A DNA stretch of 64,000 bases, taken from the NCBI GenBank assembly GCA_963806145.1, contig CAWDXD010000014.1, positions 26,472 to 90,471 on the forward strand, written 5' to 3'. Shown piece by piece: positions 10,173 to 17,610 of the stretch (the first letter of the stretch is position 1; every line of letters starts with the position of its first letter). A program made the position numbers and the translations under genes. The DNA is from DASXKD01 sp963806145 (GTDB taxonomy: Bacteria; Actinomycetota; Actinomycetes; Streptosporangiales; Streptosporangiaceae). The notes under the pieces were generated by a model that was not told the origin of the DNA, ran no database searches, and saw nothing but the letters and a program-made list of their open reading frames with translations.

Positions 10173-11504
10173 TTAGGGCATCCCGCTGGCGGGTGCCGCG
10201 GGCTGGGTGCCGGTGAACGGCGTGATGGCGCCGGTCGGCGTGGTATCGGTGGTCATGACAGGGCCCTGCTGGACGATCGCACCGTTCTTGATCACGCCGA
10301 TGAAGGCGCCCATCATGCCGCCGTGGTCGGTCGCCGAGTAGTCATACGGCGCCACCGACGCGCCCTGCGGCAGCCCGCCCTCGATCGCCTTGACCACGCT
10401 GGCCCGGGTCGGGTTCTTCCCGGCCTTGACCATCGCCTGGACGAACGCGTACGCGACCGCCTCGCCGTAGGCCACGTTGCCGTCGAAGGGAGCCTTGGCG
10501 TCGTAGGTGTCGTGCACCTTCTTGAACAGGGCGACCCAGCTGTTGCCGGTGTCGCCCAGCGTGGGCAGGTAGCTGTCGGTGATGATCCCCTGGGTGAGCT
10601 CGTTGCCGTTGACCTTCGCGCCGCCCTGCTTGGCGAAGGCCTCCAGCAGGCCGCCGAGGGTAATCGGGTCAGTGCCTACATTGCTGGCCGCGAGAGTCGG
10701 GTTGAAGCTGAGCTTGAGGCTGGTCAGCTTGAGCAGCGCATTGAACGCCGGGATGGCGAACGACACCACGACCTGGGCGCCGGAGGCCTTCAGCGCGGCC
10801 ACCTGCGGGCCGATGTTGACGTTGGTGGGCACGTAGCTCTGCCTGCTGACCACCTGGGACTGCGGGATCTCGAAGTCCAGGCCCTTCACGCCGTCCTGGC
10901 CGAACTCGTCGTTCTGGAAGAAGTAGCCGATCTTCTTGCCCGGGAAGTGCTGCTTGATGTAGGCGCCGAGGATCTTGCCCTCGCGCACGTAGTCGAGCTG
11001 CCAGCCGAAGCTGTACGGGTAGGCGGTCGGGTTGTTCCAGCAGTCGCAGCCGGAGGCGATGAACAGGTCCGGCACCTTACTGGCGTTGAGGTACTTGACC
11101 ACGGCCAGGTGGGTCGGCGTGCCCAGGCCGTTGAAGATCGAGAAGACGTTGTCCTGGAGCACGAGCTGGTGCACCACGGAGACCGTCTTGGACGGGTCGT
11201 AACCGTCATCGAGATACGTGTACTTGATCTTGCGCCCGTAGATGCCGCCGTGCGCGTTGACGTACTGGAAATACGCGTTGGCGGCCGGGGCGATCTCGCT
11301 GTAGCCGGGGGCGGCCGGCCCGGTCAGGGGCTGGTGGCTCCCGATGAGAATCTGGGTGCTGGTGATACCAGGGGCAGACGCGGCCGCCGCGCCACCCGAG
11401 CCGCCGGAGCCGCTCGAACTGCTGGAACCGCAGCCGGCGGCGACCAGCGAAGCGGTCACCGCGGCGGCGATGACCGGCAGGCGCAGCCGATGGGATTTGT
11501 TCAT
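10173..11504 (-). CDS. Liv-type ABC transporter substrate-binding lipoprotein
   Basis: Secreted, lipid-anchored type I periplasmic-binding-fold protein of 443 aa that captures the solute for the LivHMGF complex. The signal peptide ends in the lipobox LVAAGC with Cys25, followed by a Ser/Gly-rich linker. The Leu-binding-protein domain begins near residue 48 (ITSTQILIGSHQPLTGPAA). A CDCW segment near residue 155 is unusual. The start ATG at 11504 overlaps the stop of livM (ATGA). It is the last gene of a five-gene operon. Binding proteins of this family take branched amino acids, amides or aromatic and dicarboxylic acids; the neighbouring acyl-CoA ligase favours an organic acid (inference). Confidence 0.88.
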   Translation of the reverse strand: MNKSHRLRLPVIAAAVTASLVAAGCGSSSSSGSGGSGGAAAASAPGITSTQILIGSHQPLTGPAAPGYSEIAPAANAYFQYVNAHGGIYGRKIKYTYLDDGYDPSKTVSVVHQLVLQDNVFSIFNGLGTPTHLAVVKYLNASKVPDLFIASGCDCWNNPTAYPYSFGWQLDYVREGKILGAYIKQHFPGKKIGYFFQNDEFGQDGVKGLDFEIPQSQVVSRQSYVPTNVNIGPQVAALKASGAQVVVSFAIPAFNALLKLTSLKLSFNPTLAASNVGTDPITLGGLLEAFAKQGGAKVNGNELTQGIITDSYLPTLGDTGNSWVALFKKVHDTYDAKAPFDGNVAYGEAVAYAFVQAMVKAGKNPTRASVVKAIEGGLPQGASVAPYDYSATDHGGMMGAFIGVIKNGAIVQQGPVMTTDTTPTGAITPFTGTQPAAPASGMP

Positions 11505-12592
11505 GAGGTCCCTTCTTCCTGGTGTTCGCTGACCGGCGGCCGCCGGTACGGCGAGTCGAGGTTCTCGTGCTCGCTCGCCGGCGGGCGCCGGCCGGGCGGG
11601 CCGAGGTGGGTGGGGGGAGTGGACAGGAACTGCCGGGCGAGGCGCCGCAGCCCGCCCTGGATGCCTTGGGGGAACACGAGCATGACGATGATGAGCACCA
11701 CCCCGTAGGCCGCGATCGGGATATTGGCCGCCACCCCGCCGGAGAAGCCGTGGCTGGTAGCCACGTCGGTGACGTAGGTGGGTACCAGGACGATCACCAG
11801 GGCACCCCACAGCGCGCCGGTCAGGGTGCCAAGACCGCCGAGCACCGCGCCGGCCAGCAGCGCGATGGACAGGCTGAGCGTGAACGAGCCCGGCGAGACC
11901 AGCGAGGTGGTGACCGCGAGCATGGCCCCGGCGAGCCCGGCGCAGGCCGCGCTTACGATGAACGCCAGCACCCGCAGCGCGCCCACGTTCAGTCCGGACA
12001 GCGCGGCCGCGACCGGGTCGTCGCGGATGGCGCGCCAGTTCCGGCCGATCCTGCTGTGGCCGAGGTTCGCCAGGATCACCAGGGTGATCAGGGCGGCCAG
12101 CGCGCACACCCAGGCCAGCCAGCGGGTCTGCGGGAACGTCGCGCCGAGGGAGGCGGGCGGGATGACGGTGACGCTCAGGCCCTGATCGCCGCCGAACACG
12201 CCGGGGAACTGGCTCGCCAGCGACGGCAGTGCCACCGCGAGCATGAGGGTGGCACCGGCCAGGTAGGGACCGCTCAGCCTGGCCGCGGCCAGGCCCACCA
12301 CGCTGCCGGCCAGCGCCGTGACCGCCGCGCTCGCCGGGAACACGGCCCACAGCGGCCAGTTGAGGTGCAGCATCAGCAGTGCGGCGGTGTAGGCGCCGAT
12401 CGCCATGAATGCCCCCTGGCCGAGCGAGATCTGGCCGCTCAGCCCGATCAGGAGCGACAGCCCGGCGATCGCCACCACGTAGACGGCGATCTCCGCTATC
12501 TGAAAGTCACGAAAAGCATTGAGCTGAACGGACAGTGCCCAGATAACGGCGCCCGCGACGAGAGCGGCGACCAGGTGACGCAGGAGAGTCAT
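11501..12592 (-). CDS. livM: Branched-chain amino acid-type ABC permease (LivM family)
   Basis: Membrane permease of 363 aa with about ten hydrophobic segments. It has the LivM signature region GLSGQISLGQGAFMAIGAY near residues 50-68 and SALAGLAGAM-like motifs later. The C-terminal ~55 residues extend beyond the last helix and are polar, holding a short internal repeat (RRPPASEHENL / RRPPVSEHQEE) that is not part of the usual fold. It overlaps the substrate-binding gene by 4 nt and sits 2 nt from livH, so all three are translated together. Confidence 0.9.
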   Translation of the reverse strand: MTLLRHLVAALVAGAVIWALSVQLNAFRDFQIAEIAVYVVAIAGLSLLIGLSGQISLGQGAFMAIGAYTAALLMLHLNWPLWAVFPASAAVTALAGSVVGLAAARLSGPYLAGATLMLAVALPSLASQFPGVFGGDQGLSVTVIPPASLGATFPQTRWLAWVCALAALITLVILANLGHSRIGRNWRAIRDDPVAAALSGLNVGALRVLAFIVSAACAGLAGAMLAVTTSLVSPGSFTLSLSIALLAGAVLGGLGTLTGALWGALVIVLVPTYVTDVATSHGFSGGVAANIPIAAYGVVLIIVMLVFPQGIQGGLRRLARQFLSTPPTHLGPPGRRPPASEHENLDSPYRRPPVSEHQEEGTS

Positions 12593-12594
12593 CG

Positions 12595-13473
12595 CTACAC
12601 CTGCCGGCCGTGACTCGCGGAGAACAACCCGGACGGGCGGAACATCAGGACCGCCACCAGCGCGATGAGCCCGAAGATCGACACCAGGTTCGAGCCGAGG
12701 TATCCGCCGACGTAGTTGAGCGCCACGCCGAGAATGAGGCCGCCCACGATCGCGCCGACCGGGCTGTCCAGGCCGCCGATCACCGCGGCGGTGAAGCCGA
12801 GCACGAAGATCGAGTCCATGCTGGAGGGGTAGAGGAACGTGTTCGTCGAGACCAGCAGCCCGGCCAGCGCGCCGATCAGGCCCGCCAGTGCCCAGCCGAG
12901 CGTGAGCACCCGGCCGACCCGGACCCCCAGCAGGCGCGCCGCGTAGGCGTTGAACGCCGCGGCACGCAGCCGCAGCCCGGCCGAGGTGTACCGGAACATC
13001 GCGGCGAGCGCCAGGGCCACGACGAGGACGGCGGCCGCCACGAACACGTCGTTACGAGAAATTCCAAGAGGGACCGACCCGGCGTGCAGTCCGGTGACGG
13101 AAAACGCGGCGGGGAACGACCGGAACTGGCCGCCGTAGATGATGCCGGCGATGCCCTCGATCAGCACGAGGAGCCCGATCGTCACCACGACCGCGTTCAG
13201 CGGCGGCCGGTTCTCTACCGGGCGGATCACTGTCCGCTCGATCACGGCGCCGAGTACCAGCCCGGCCGCCAGCGCGGCCGCGAACCCCGCCCAGTACGAG
13301 CCGGTGTGGTTGATCACCGTCAGCGCGATGTAGGTGGTGAGCACGGCCATGGCGCCCTGGGCGTAATTGAGGATGCGGGTGCCGCGCCAGATGAGCACCA
13401 GGGAGAGCGCGATCGCCGCGTAGACCATGCCGAAGCTGACGCCGCCGAGTGTGAACTGCAGGAACTCATTCAA
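12595..13473 (-). CDS. livH: Branched-chain amino acid-type ABC permease (LivH family)
   Basis: The second permease subunit, 292 aa, with about eight membrane segments. The N-terminus FTLGGVSFGMVYAAIALSL and LIWRGTRILNYAQGAMAVL are standard LivH motifs, and the cytoplasmic EAA-like loop is GGLDSPVGAIVGGLILG. It forms the pore with LivM. It is the third gene of the livG-F-H-M-K operon and lies 9 nt after livF. Confidence 0.9.
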   Translation of the reverse strand: MNEFLQFTLGGVSFGMVYAAIALSLVLIWRGTRILNYAQGAMAVLTTYIALTVINHTGSYWAGFAAALAAGLVLGAVIERTVIRPVENRPPLNAVVVTIGLLVLIEGIAGIIYGGQFRSFPAAFSVTGLHAGSVPLGISRNDVFVAAAVLVVALALAAMFRYTSAGLRLRAAAFNAYAARLLGVRVGRVLTLGWALAGLIGALAGLLVSTNTFLYPSSMDSIFVLGFTAAVIGGLDSPVGAIVGGLILGVALNYVGGYLGSNLVSIFGLIALVAVLMFRPSGLFSASHGRQV

Positions 13474-13482
13474 CGCGTGCTC

Positions 13483-14205
13483 CTAGAAGCCCAGATAGTG
13501 CTTGCGGAGTGCCTCGTCGGCCGCGAGCACGGCCGCATCCTCGGTGGCGACCACCCGGCCGACGTTGAGCACTACGCCGGTGTCGGCAATGGCCAGCGCG
13601 CTGCGGGCGTTCTGCTCGACCAGCACCACGGTCAGCCCCGACTCATCCCGCAGCCGCTGGATCAGGTTCATGACCTGGGCGACGATCCGGGGGGCGAGTC
13701 CCAGCGACGGCTCATCCAGCAGCAGCACCCTCGGGCTGGCCATCAGGGCGCGCGCGATCACCAGGATCTGCCGCTCGCCGCCGGACAGGGTCGCCGCGCT
13801 GCGGTTCTTGGCCGCGTCCAGAACCGGGAAGCGCTGGTAGGCATCGGCCAGCGCGGCGGCACGGCCCGCCTGCCCGTGCCGCCACAGGCCGCCGACGCGC
13901 AGATTCTCCTCGACGGTCAGTTCGGTGATCACCGCCTGGCCCTCCGGCACGTGCGCGACCCCGGCCCGGACGATCTCCTCGGGGGGCCGCCGGGTGAGGT
14001 CGGTGCCGTCCAGCGCCACCCGGCCCTTCCGGGCCCGGACCAGTCCGCTGATGGTGGCCAGCAGGGTGGTCTTGCCCGCCCCGTTCGCGCCGAGCACCGC
14101 GGTGATCGTGCCGGGCCTGGCGGTGATCGACACGTCCTGGAGCGCGATCACCCCGCCGTAGCCGGCCTCCACGTGCTCGACCGCCAGGGCCGCCTGGCTA
14201 GCCAT
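13483..14205 (-). CDS. livF: Liv-type ABC transporter ATP-binding protein LivF
   Basis: ATPase of 240 aa. Walker A is GANGAGKTTLL (near residues 39-49), the Q-loop region reads VAHVPEGQAV, the signature is TLSGGERQIL, Walker B is VLLLDEPSLGLAP, and there is an EQN motif after the D-loop in place of a canonical H-loop, as usual for LivF. It overlaps livG by 8 nt. The short length and the PEGQ motif separate it from LivG. Confidence 0.9.
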   Translation of the reverse strand: MASQAALAVEHVEAGYGGVIALQDVSITARPGTITAVLGANGAGKTTLLATISGLVRARKGRVALDGTDLTRRPPEEIVRAGVAHVPEGQAVITELTVEENLRVGGLWRHGQAGRAAALADAYQRFPVLDAAKNRSAATLSGGERQILVIARALMASPRVLLLDEPSLGLAPRIVAQVMNLIQRLRDESGLTVVLVEQNARSALAIADTGVVLNVGRVVATEDAAVLAADEALRKHYLGF

Positions 14206-15043
14206 GCGGCTCCTCCGCGCCTGGCTTCTCCGCGCCTGGCTCCTCCACGCCGAGGTAGGCGGCGGTGACCGCTGGGTCGGCCTGCACCTGCTGCGGCGGG
14301 CCGAAGGCGATCAGCTTGCCGAAGTCGAGGACGGCGATGCTGTCGCACACCGACATCATCAGGTCCATGCGGTGCTCCACCACCACGACGGAGGCGTCGG
14401 AGGCGAGCTGTGAGATCAGGTCGCCCAGATCGGGGAGTTCCCCTTCGGTCAGGCCGCTGGCGGGCTCGTCGAGCAGCAGCAGCCGGGGTTCCGCGACCAG
14501 GGCGCGGGCCAGCGCGACGCGCTTGCGGTGCGCGAAGGAAAGCTGGCCGGGGAGGCGGTCGGCCATGCCGGGCACGCCCGCCCGGTCCAGCGCCGCCAGC
14601 GCGCGGTCCCGCAGCGCCTGCTCGTCGCGGTCGGACCGGCCCGCCCCGGCCACCGCGGACCAGAAACCTGCCCGGGCGTGGCAGGTGGCCCCGGTCATGA
14701 CGTTCTCCAGCACGGTGAGCCCGGGGAACAGGCCGAGGCCCTGCAGTGTGCGGGCGATGCCGAGGGAGGCGAGCCGGTGCGGCCGCAGCCCGGTAAGTTC
14801 GGCGCCGTCGAAGCGCAGCTGCCCGGCATCGGGATGCACGAATCCGCACAGCACGTTGAGGAGGGTGGTCTTGCCCGCACCGTTCGGCCCGATGATCCCG
14901 GTGACCTGCCGCGGCGCGGCGATGAGCGACACGGCATCCAGCGCGGTGAGGCCACCGAACCGCACCGTGACGTCGCTGACCTCCAGCACGCCCGCCCGGT
15001 CGTCAGGCGCCTTCGCCGGCCCCGGATCTGAACTGCTATTCAT
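14198..15043 (-). CDS. livG: Liv-type ABC transporter ATP-binding protein LivG
   Basis: First gene of the operon, 281 aa. Walker A is GPNGAGKTTLLNVLCG, followed by the LivG-type loop GIARTLQGLGLFPGLTVLENV. The signature is QLSFAHRKRVALARAL, where the usual LSGG is replaced by LSFA, and Walker B is LLLLDEPASGLTEGE. The start chosen is the ATG at 15043 (MNSSSDPG), which has AGGA eight bases upstream; ATGs further upstream at 15061 and 15127 lack a ribosome-binding site and fall in the promoter. The C-terminus has a short GAEEPGAEKPGAEE repeat. Confidence 0.87.
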   Translation of the reverse strand: MNSSSDPGPAKAPDDRAGVLEVSDVTVRFGGLTALDAVSLIAAPRQVTGIIGPNGAGKTTLLNVLCGFVHPDAGQLRFDGAELTGLRPHRLASLGIARTLQGLGLFPGLTVLENVMTGATCHARAGFWSAVAGAGRSDRDEQALRDRALAALDRAGVPGMADRLPGQLSFAHRKRVALARALVAEPRLLLLDEPASGLTEGELPDLGDLISQLASDASVVVVEHRMDLMMSVCDSIAVLDFGKLIAFGPPQQVQADPAVTAAYLGVEEPGAEKPGAEEPHG

Positions 15044-15068
15044 CAAGCAAGTCCTGCTCATGTAGCAG

Positions 15069-15097
15069 ATATAGGGCAATGATGAATCACAATTCAA
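15069..15097 (-). promoter_or_regulatory. Probable promoter and operator of the liv operon
   Basis: On the minus strand TTGAAT (15097-15092) is 17 bp from CTATAT (15074-15069), a good vegetative-type promoter that would start transcription about 20 bp before the livG ATG. A small palindrome TGAATCACAATTCA (15083-15096) covers the -35 box and is a plausible repressor site. Confidence 0.55.
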
Positions 15098-15399
15098 GGC
15101 CAGGTTCTGCCACCAGACAAGGCCCAACCGGATTCGTGGCCGAACCGAGACCCGGGGTTCGGCGTTCCCGGGTCAGCGTCCGCCCACCAGGCTCACCCTG
15201 GCCCGTGCCCAGGCGCCGCCCGGCCCTCGCCGCGGTTCATCCGCGATGGTTGCGCCAACCACGACAATCGTGCCGTAAGGCGGGCATGAGAACCAGCCTG
15301 GGCCCGCATAGCCCTTCTCCACCTGGATCGGGCCCGCCTCGTGGCTGGCCAGGCTCGTGCCGGTTTGCATGCGGCGCCCCGTGCGGTGAGGATCGCAGG
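15098..15399. other. Intergenic region between livG promoter and sirtuin gene
   Basis: About 300 bp without a convincing gene. The sirtuin reading frame stays open through it, but this stretch is Pro/Arg-rich and unlike sirtuin N-termini. No clear promoter or repeat was seen apart from the GAGGA ribosome-binding site at its right end. Confidence 0.5.
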
Positions 15400-16197
15400 G
15401 TGAGCTTTGCGGAGCCCGCGCCGGGGCGCGCTGCCGACGCCGGGGCCCGGCCGGCGTGGGCGCGCGGGGTACGGGCGCTTACGGTGCTGACCGGGGCCGG
15501 GATCTCGACCGACTCCGGGATACCGGATTTCCGGGGGGCGCGGGGAATTTGGACGCTCAACCCTGGCGCCCAGCAGATGTCCACCTACCAGGCTTATGTG
15601 AGTGATCCGGCGCTGCGGCGGCGGTCGTGGCAGGGCCGCCGCGATCACCCGGCCTGGGCCGCCGAGCCGAACGCGGCGCACGCCGCGCTGGCGAAACTGG
15701 TCACCTCCGGCATCGACACCTGGATCATCACGCAGAACATAGACGGGCTGCATCAGAAGGCGGGCACGCCCGCGGAGCGGGTGATCGAGTTGCACGGCAC
15801 CATGTTCAGCGTGGTGTGCGTGTCCTGCGGCGACCGCTCGCCGATGGCGGGCGCGCTGGCCCGGGTCGAGGCGGGGGAGGAGGACCCGGACTGCCCGCGG
15901 TGCGGCGGGATCCTGAAATCCGCGACGGTCATGTTCGGCCAGCGGCTCGACCCCGGGGTCTTCTCCCGGGCGGAGCAGGCGGCGCGGCAGTGCGACCTGT
16001 TCCTGGCGATCGGGTCCACGCTGACCGTCGAGCCGGCCGCGTCGCTGTGCGGGCTCGCCGCGGCCGCGGGCGCGGCGCTGGTGATCGTCAACGCCGATGC
16101 CACCCCGTACGACGGCCTGGCCGCCGAGGTGATCAGGGAGCCGATCGGCACCGCCGTGCCCCGGATCGCGGGGCAGTTGCTTGGTGAGGCGGGCTAG
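15400..16197 (+). CDS. NAD-dependent protein deacylase, sirtuin family
   Basis: Sir2-type enzyme of 265 aa that removes acyl groups from lysines using NAD+. It has the NAD-binding GAGIS (residues 32-36), PDFRG, TQNIDGLHQKAG, the catalytic His132 in ELHGTMF, and a zinc knuckle of Cys140, Cys143, Cys165 and Cys168. The late motif IGSTLTVEPAA is followed by VNADATPYD. The GTG at 15400 with GAGGA 8 nt upstream gives the normal size; the open frame to 15079 would add 107 unlike residues. Its TAG overlaps the stop of the convergent cvnD gene (shared CTAG), leaving no room for a terminator. Confidence 0.92.
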   Translation: MSFAEPAPGRAADAGARPAWARGVRALTVLTGAGISTDSGIPDFRGARGIWTLNPGAQQMSTYQAYVSDPALRRRSWQGRRDHPAWAAEPNAAHAALAKLVTSGIDTWIITQNIDGLHQKAGTPAERVIELHGTMFSVVCVSCGDRSPMAGALARVEAGEEDPDCPRCGGILKSATVMFGQRLDPGVFSRAEQAARQCDLFLAIGSTLTVEPAASLCGLAAAAGAALVIVNADATPYDGLAAEVIREPIGTAVPRIAGQLLGEAG

Positions 16198-16808
16198 ACG
16201 TTCGTCCCGGCAGTCCGGGCCCGCTGCAGGCCCCGGAGCGCATGCTCGATCAGGGCGATGAGAACGTCACGGGACGACGACCGCTGCCGGGCATCGCACA
16301 TGATCACGGGGACACCGGGATCCAGGTCGAGCGCTGCCCTGACATCTTCCGGGTGGTAGCGCTTCGCGCCGTCGAAACAGTTGACCGCGACGGTGAAGGG
16401 CAGCCGGCGACGCTCGAAGAAGTCCACCGAGGGGAAGCAGTCGGCGAGGCGGCGGGTGTCGGCCATGACCACCGCGCCGAGCGCGCCGCTGGCCAGTTCG
16501 TCCCACATGAACCAGAACCGCTCCTGGCCGGGCGTGCCGAACAGGTAGATCACCAGGTTGTCCCTGATGGTGATGCGGCCGAAGTCCATGGCCACGGTGG
16601 TCGTGCTCTTCTGCTCCACCCCATCGAGGTTGTCCACGCAGGCGCCCGGCCCGCTCAGGGGTTCCTCGGTGCGCAGCGCGCGGATCTCCGTCACCGACCC
16701 GACCAGCGTGGTCTTGCCGGCCCCGAAGCCGCCGGCGATGAGGATCTTGATGGTGACCGGTGCCTCTCCCGGGTCGCGGCCGTATGGCTCAGAGCCGCCG
16801 AAGCCCAT
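16194..16808 (-). CDS. cvnD: Conservon GTPase CvnD
   Basis: Ras-like small GTPase of 204 aa, the last gene of a cvnABCD conservon. The P-loop is GGFGAGKTTLVGSV (residues ~26-39), the switch region holds TVAMDFGRI, and the G3-equivalent is LFGTPGQERFWFMWDEL. The specificity position reads VAVNCFDG where NKxD is expected, as is usual for this bacterial family. Conservon GTPases work with the Roadblock protein CvnB and the kinase-like CvnA in a membrane signalling complex affecting differentiation in Streptomyces (established for the family). It overlaps cvnC by 20 nt. Confidence 0.92.
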   Translation of the reverse strand: MGFGGSEPYGRDPGEAPVTIKILIAGGFGAGKTTLVGSVTEIRALRTEEPLSGPGACVDNLDGVEQKSTTTVAMDFGRITIRDNLVIYLFGTPGQERFWFMWDELASGALGAVVMADTRRLADCFPSVDFFERRRLPFTVAVNCFDGAKRYHPEDVRAALDLDPGVPVIMCDARQRSSSRDVLIALIEHALRGLQRARTAGTNV

Positions 16809-17160
16809 CGGCCACCTCTCTCAGTATTCGCGGGTCGGGCAACTGGGCCGGCAGGGTCGGGTGGTGGACGCTGATGAGCGACCGGAGCCGCAGATCCGCC
16901 AGCAGGATCTGGACCACCCCCAGGGGCAGGTCCAGGTCCGACGCAAGGTCGGCCACCGAGGCGGGAAGCCGGCACATCGCCAGCAGAGCCAGGTGCTCGG
17001 GGTCGAGCCCGACCGGATCGACCTCCACCCCCCGCACGGCGGTGACGAGGGCGATCAGGTCGAGGGTCTCGCCCGTGGGCCGGGTCCTGCCCCGGGTGAG
17101 GGCATACGGGCGGACGACGGGCCCCGCCTCCTCGTCAAGCCACCGGTCTTCTTCGGCCAT
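16789..17160 (-). CDS. cvnC: Conservon protein CvnC (DUF742)
   Basis: Small 123-aa DUF742 protein with a winged-helix-like pattern. Its conserved start is VRPYALTRGRTRP, and the core is LPASVADLASDLDLPLGVVQILLADL followed by G/SLISVHHP. It lies between the Roadblock protein (6 nt gap) and the GTPase (20 nt overlap), the invariant conservon order. The molecular role of CvnC is not established. Confidence 0.92.
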   Translation of the reverse strand: MAEEDRWLDEEAGPVVRPYALTRGRTRPTGETLDLIALVTAVRGVEVDPVGLDPEHLALLAMCRLPASVADLASDLDLPLGVVQILLADLRLRSLISVHHPTLPAQLPDPRILREVADGLRRL

Positions 17161-17166
17161 GGCGGC

Positions 17167-17610
17167 TCAGTCGTCCACGCCCCCGGCCAGCCCGGGCCGG
17201 GGATCCACCAGCAGGTGCGGGCCGACGCGCTTGACCAGCACAGCCATCTCGAAGGCAACGAGGCCCACGTCCGCGGTGGCCGTGGTCAGCGCGGCCAGGC
17301 AACTGCCCTCACCGGCTGCGGTCACGAACAGGAAGGAGTTCTCCATCTCCACAATGGTCTGCCGGACCCGGCCGCCGCCGAAGTGCCGCCCCGCGCCGCG
17401 GGCAAGGCTCTGCATGCCCGCCGCCATGGCGGACAGATGCTCGGCGTCTTCACGGGTCAGGCCACGCGATGACCCGACGACCAGGCCGTCGCGGGTCAGG
17501 ATCACCACCTTGCTGATCTCGGGCACCCGGGTGACCAGGTCATCGAGCAGCCAGCTCAGATCGCCGGTGAAACCCCGGCCGTGGCCGTCGGCGTCCACAA
17601 CGCTAGCCAC
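17167..17610 (-). CDS. cvnB: Roadblock/LC7 protein CvnB
   Basis: Roadblock/LC7-fold protein of 147 aa, the presumed regulator of the CvnD GTPase. The conserved start LSWLLDDLVTRVPEISKVVILTRDGL... is followed by AEHLSAMAAGMQSLARG and a C-terminal amphipathic helix. The GTG at 17610 overlaps the cvnA stop by 8 nt and follows a GGGGGA stretch. An open frame to 17775 is only the shadow of the cvnA tail. Confidence 0.9.
   Translation of the reverse strand: MASVVDADGHGRGFTGDLSWLLDDLVTRVPEISKVVILTRDGLVVGSSRGLTREDAEHLSAMAAGMQSLARGAGRHFGGGRVRQTIVEMENSFLFVTAAGEGSCLAALTTATADVGLVAFEMAVLVKRVGPHLLVDPRPGLAGGVDD

Noticed and set aside
12610..14268. 552-codon plus-strand frame opposite livH/livF
   Set aside because: Low-complexity Arg/Asp/Gln-rich translation without a ribosome site; it exists because stop codons are rare in this composition.
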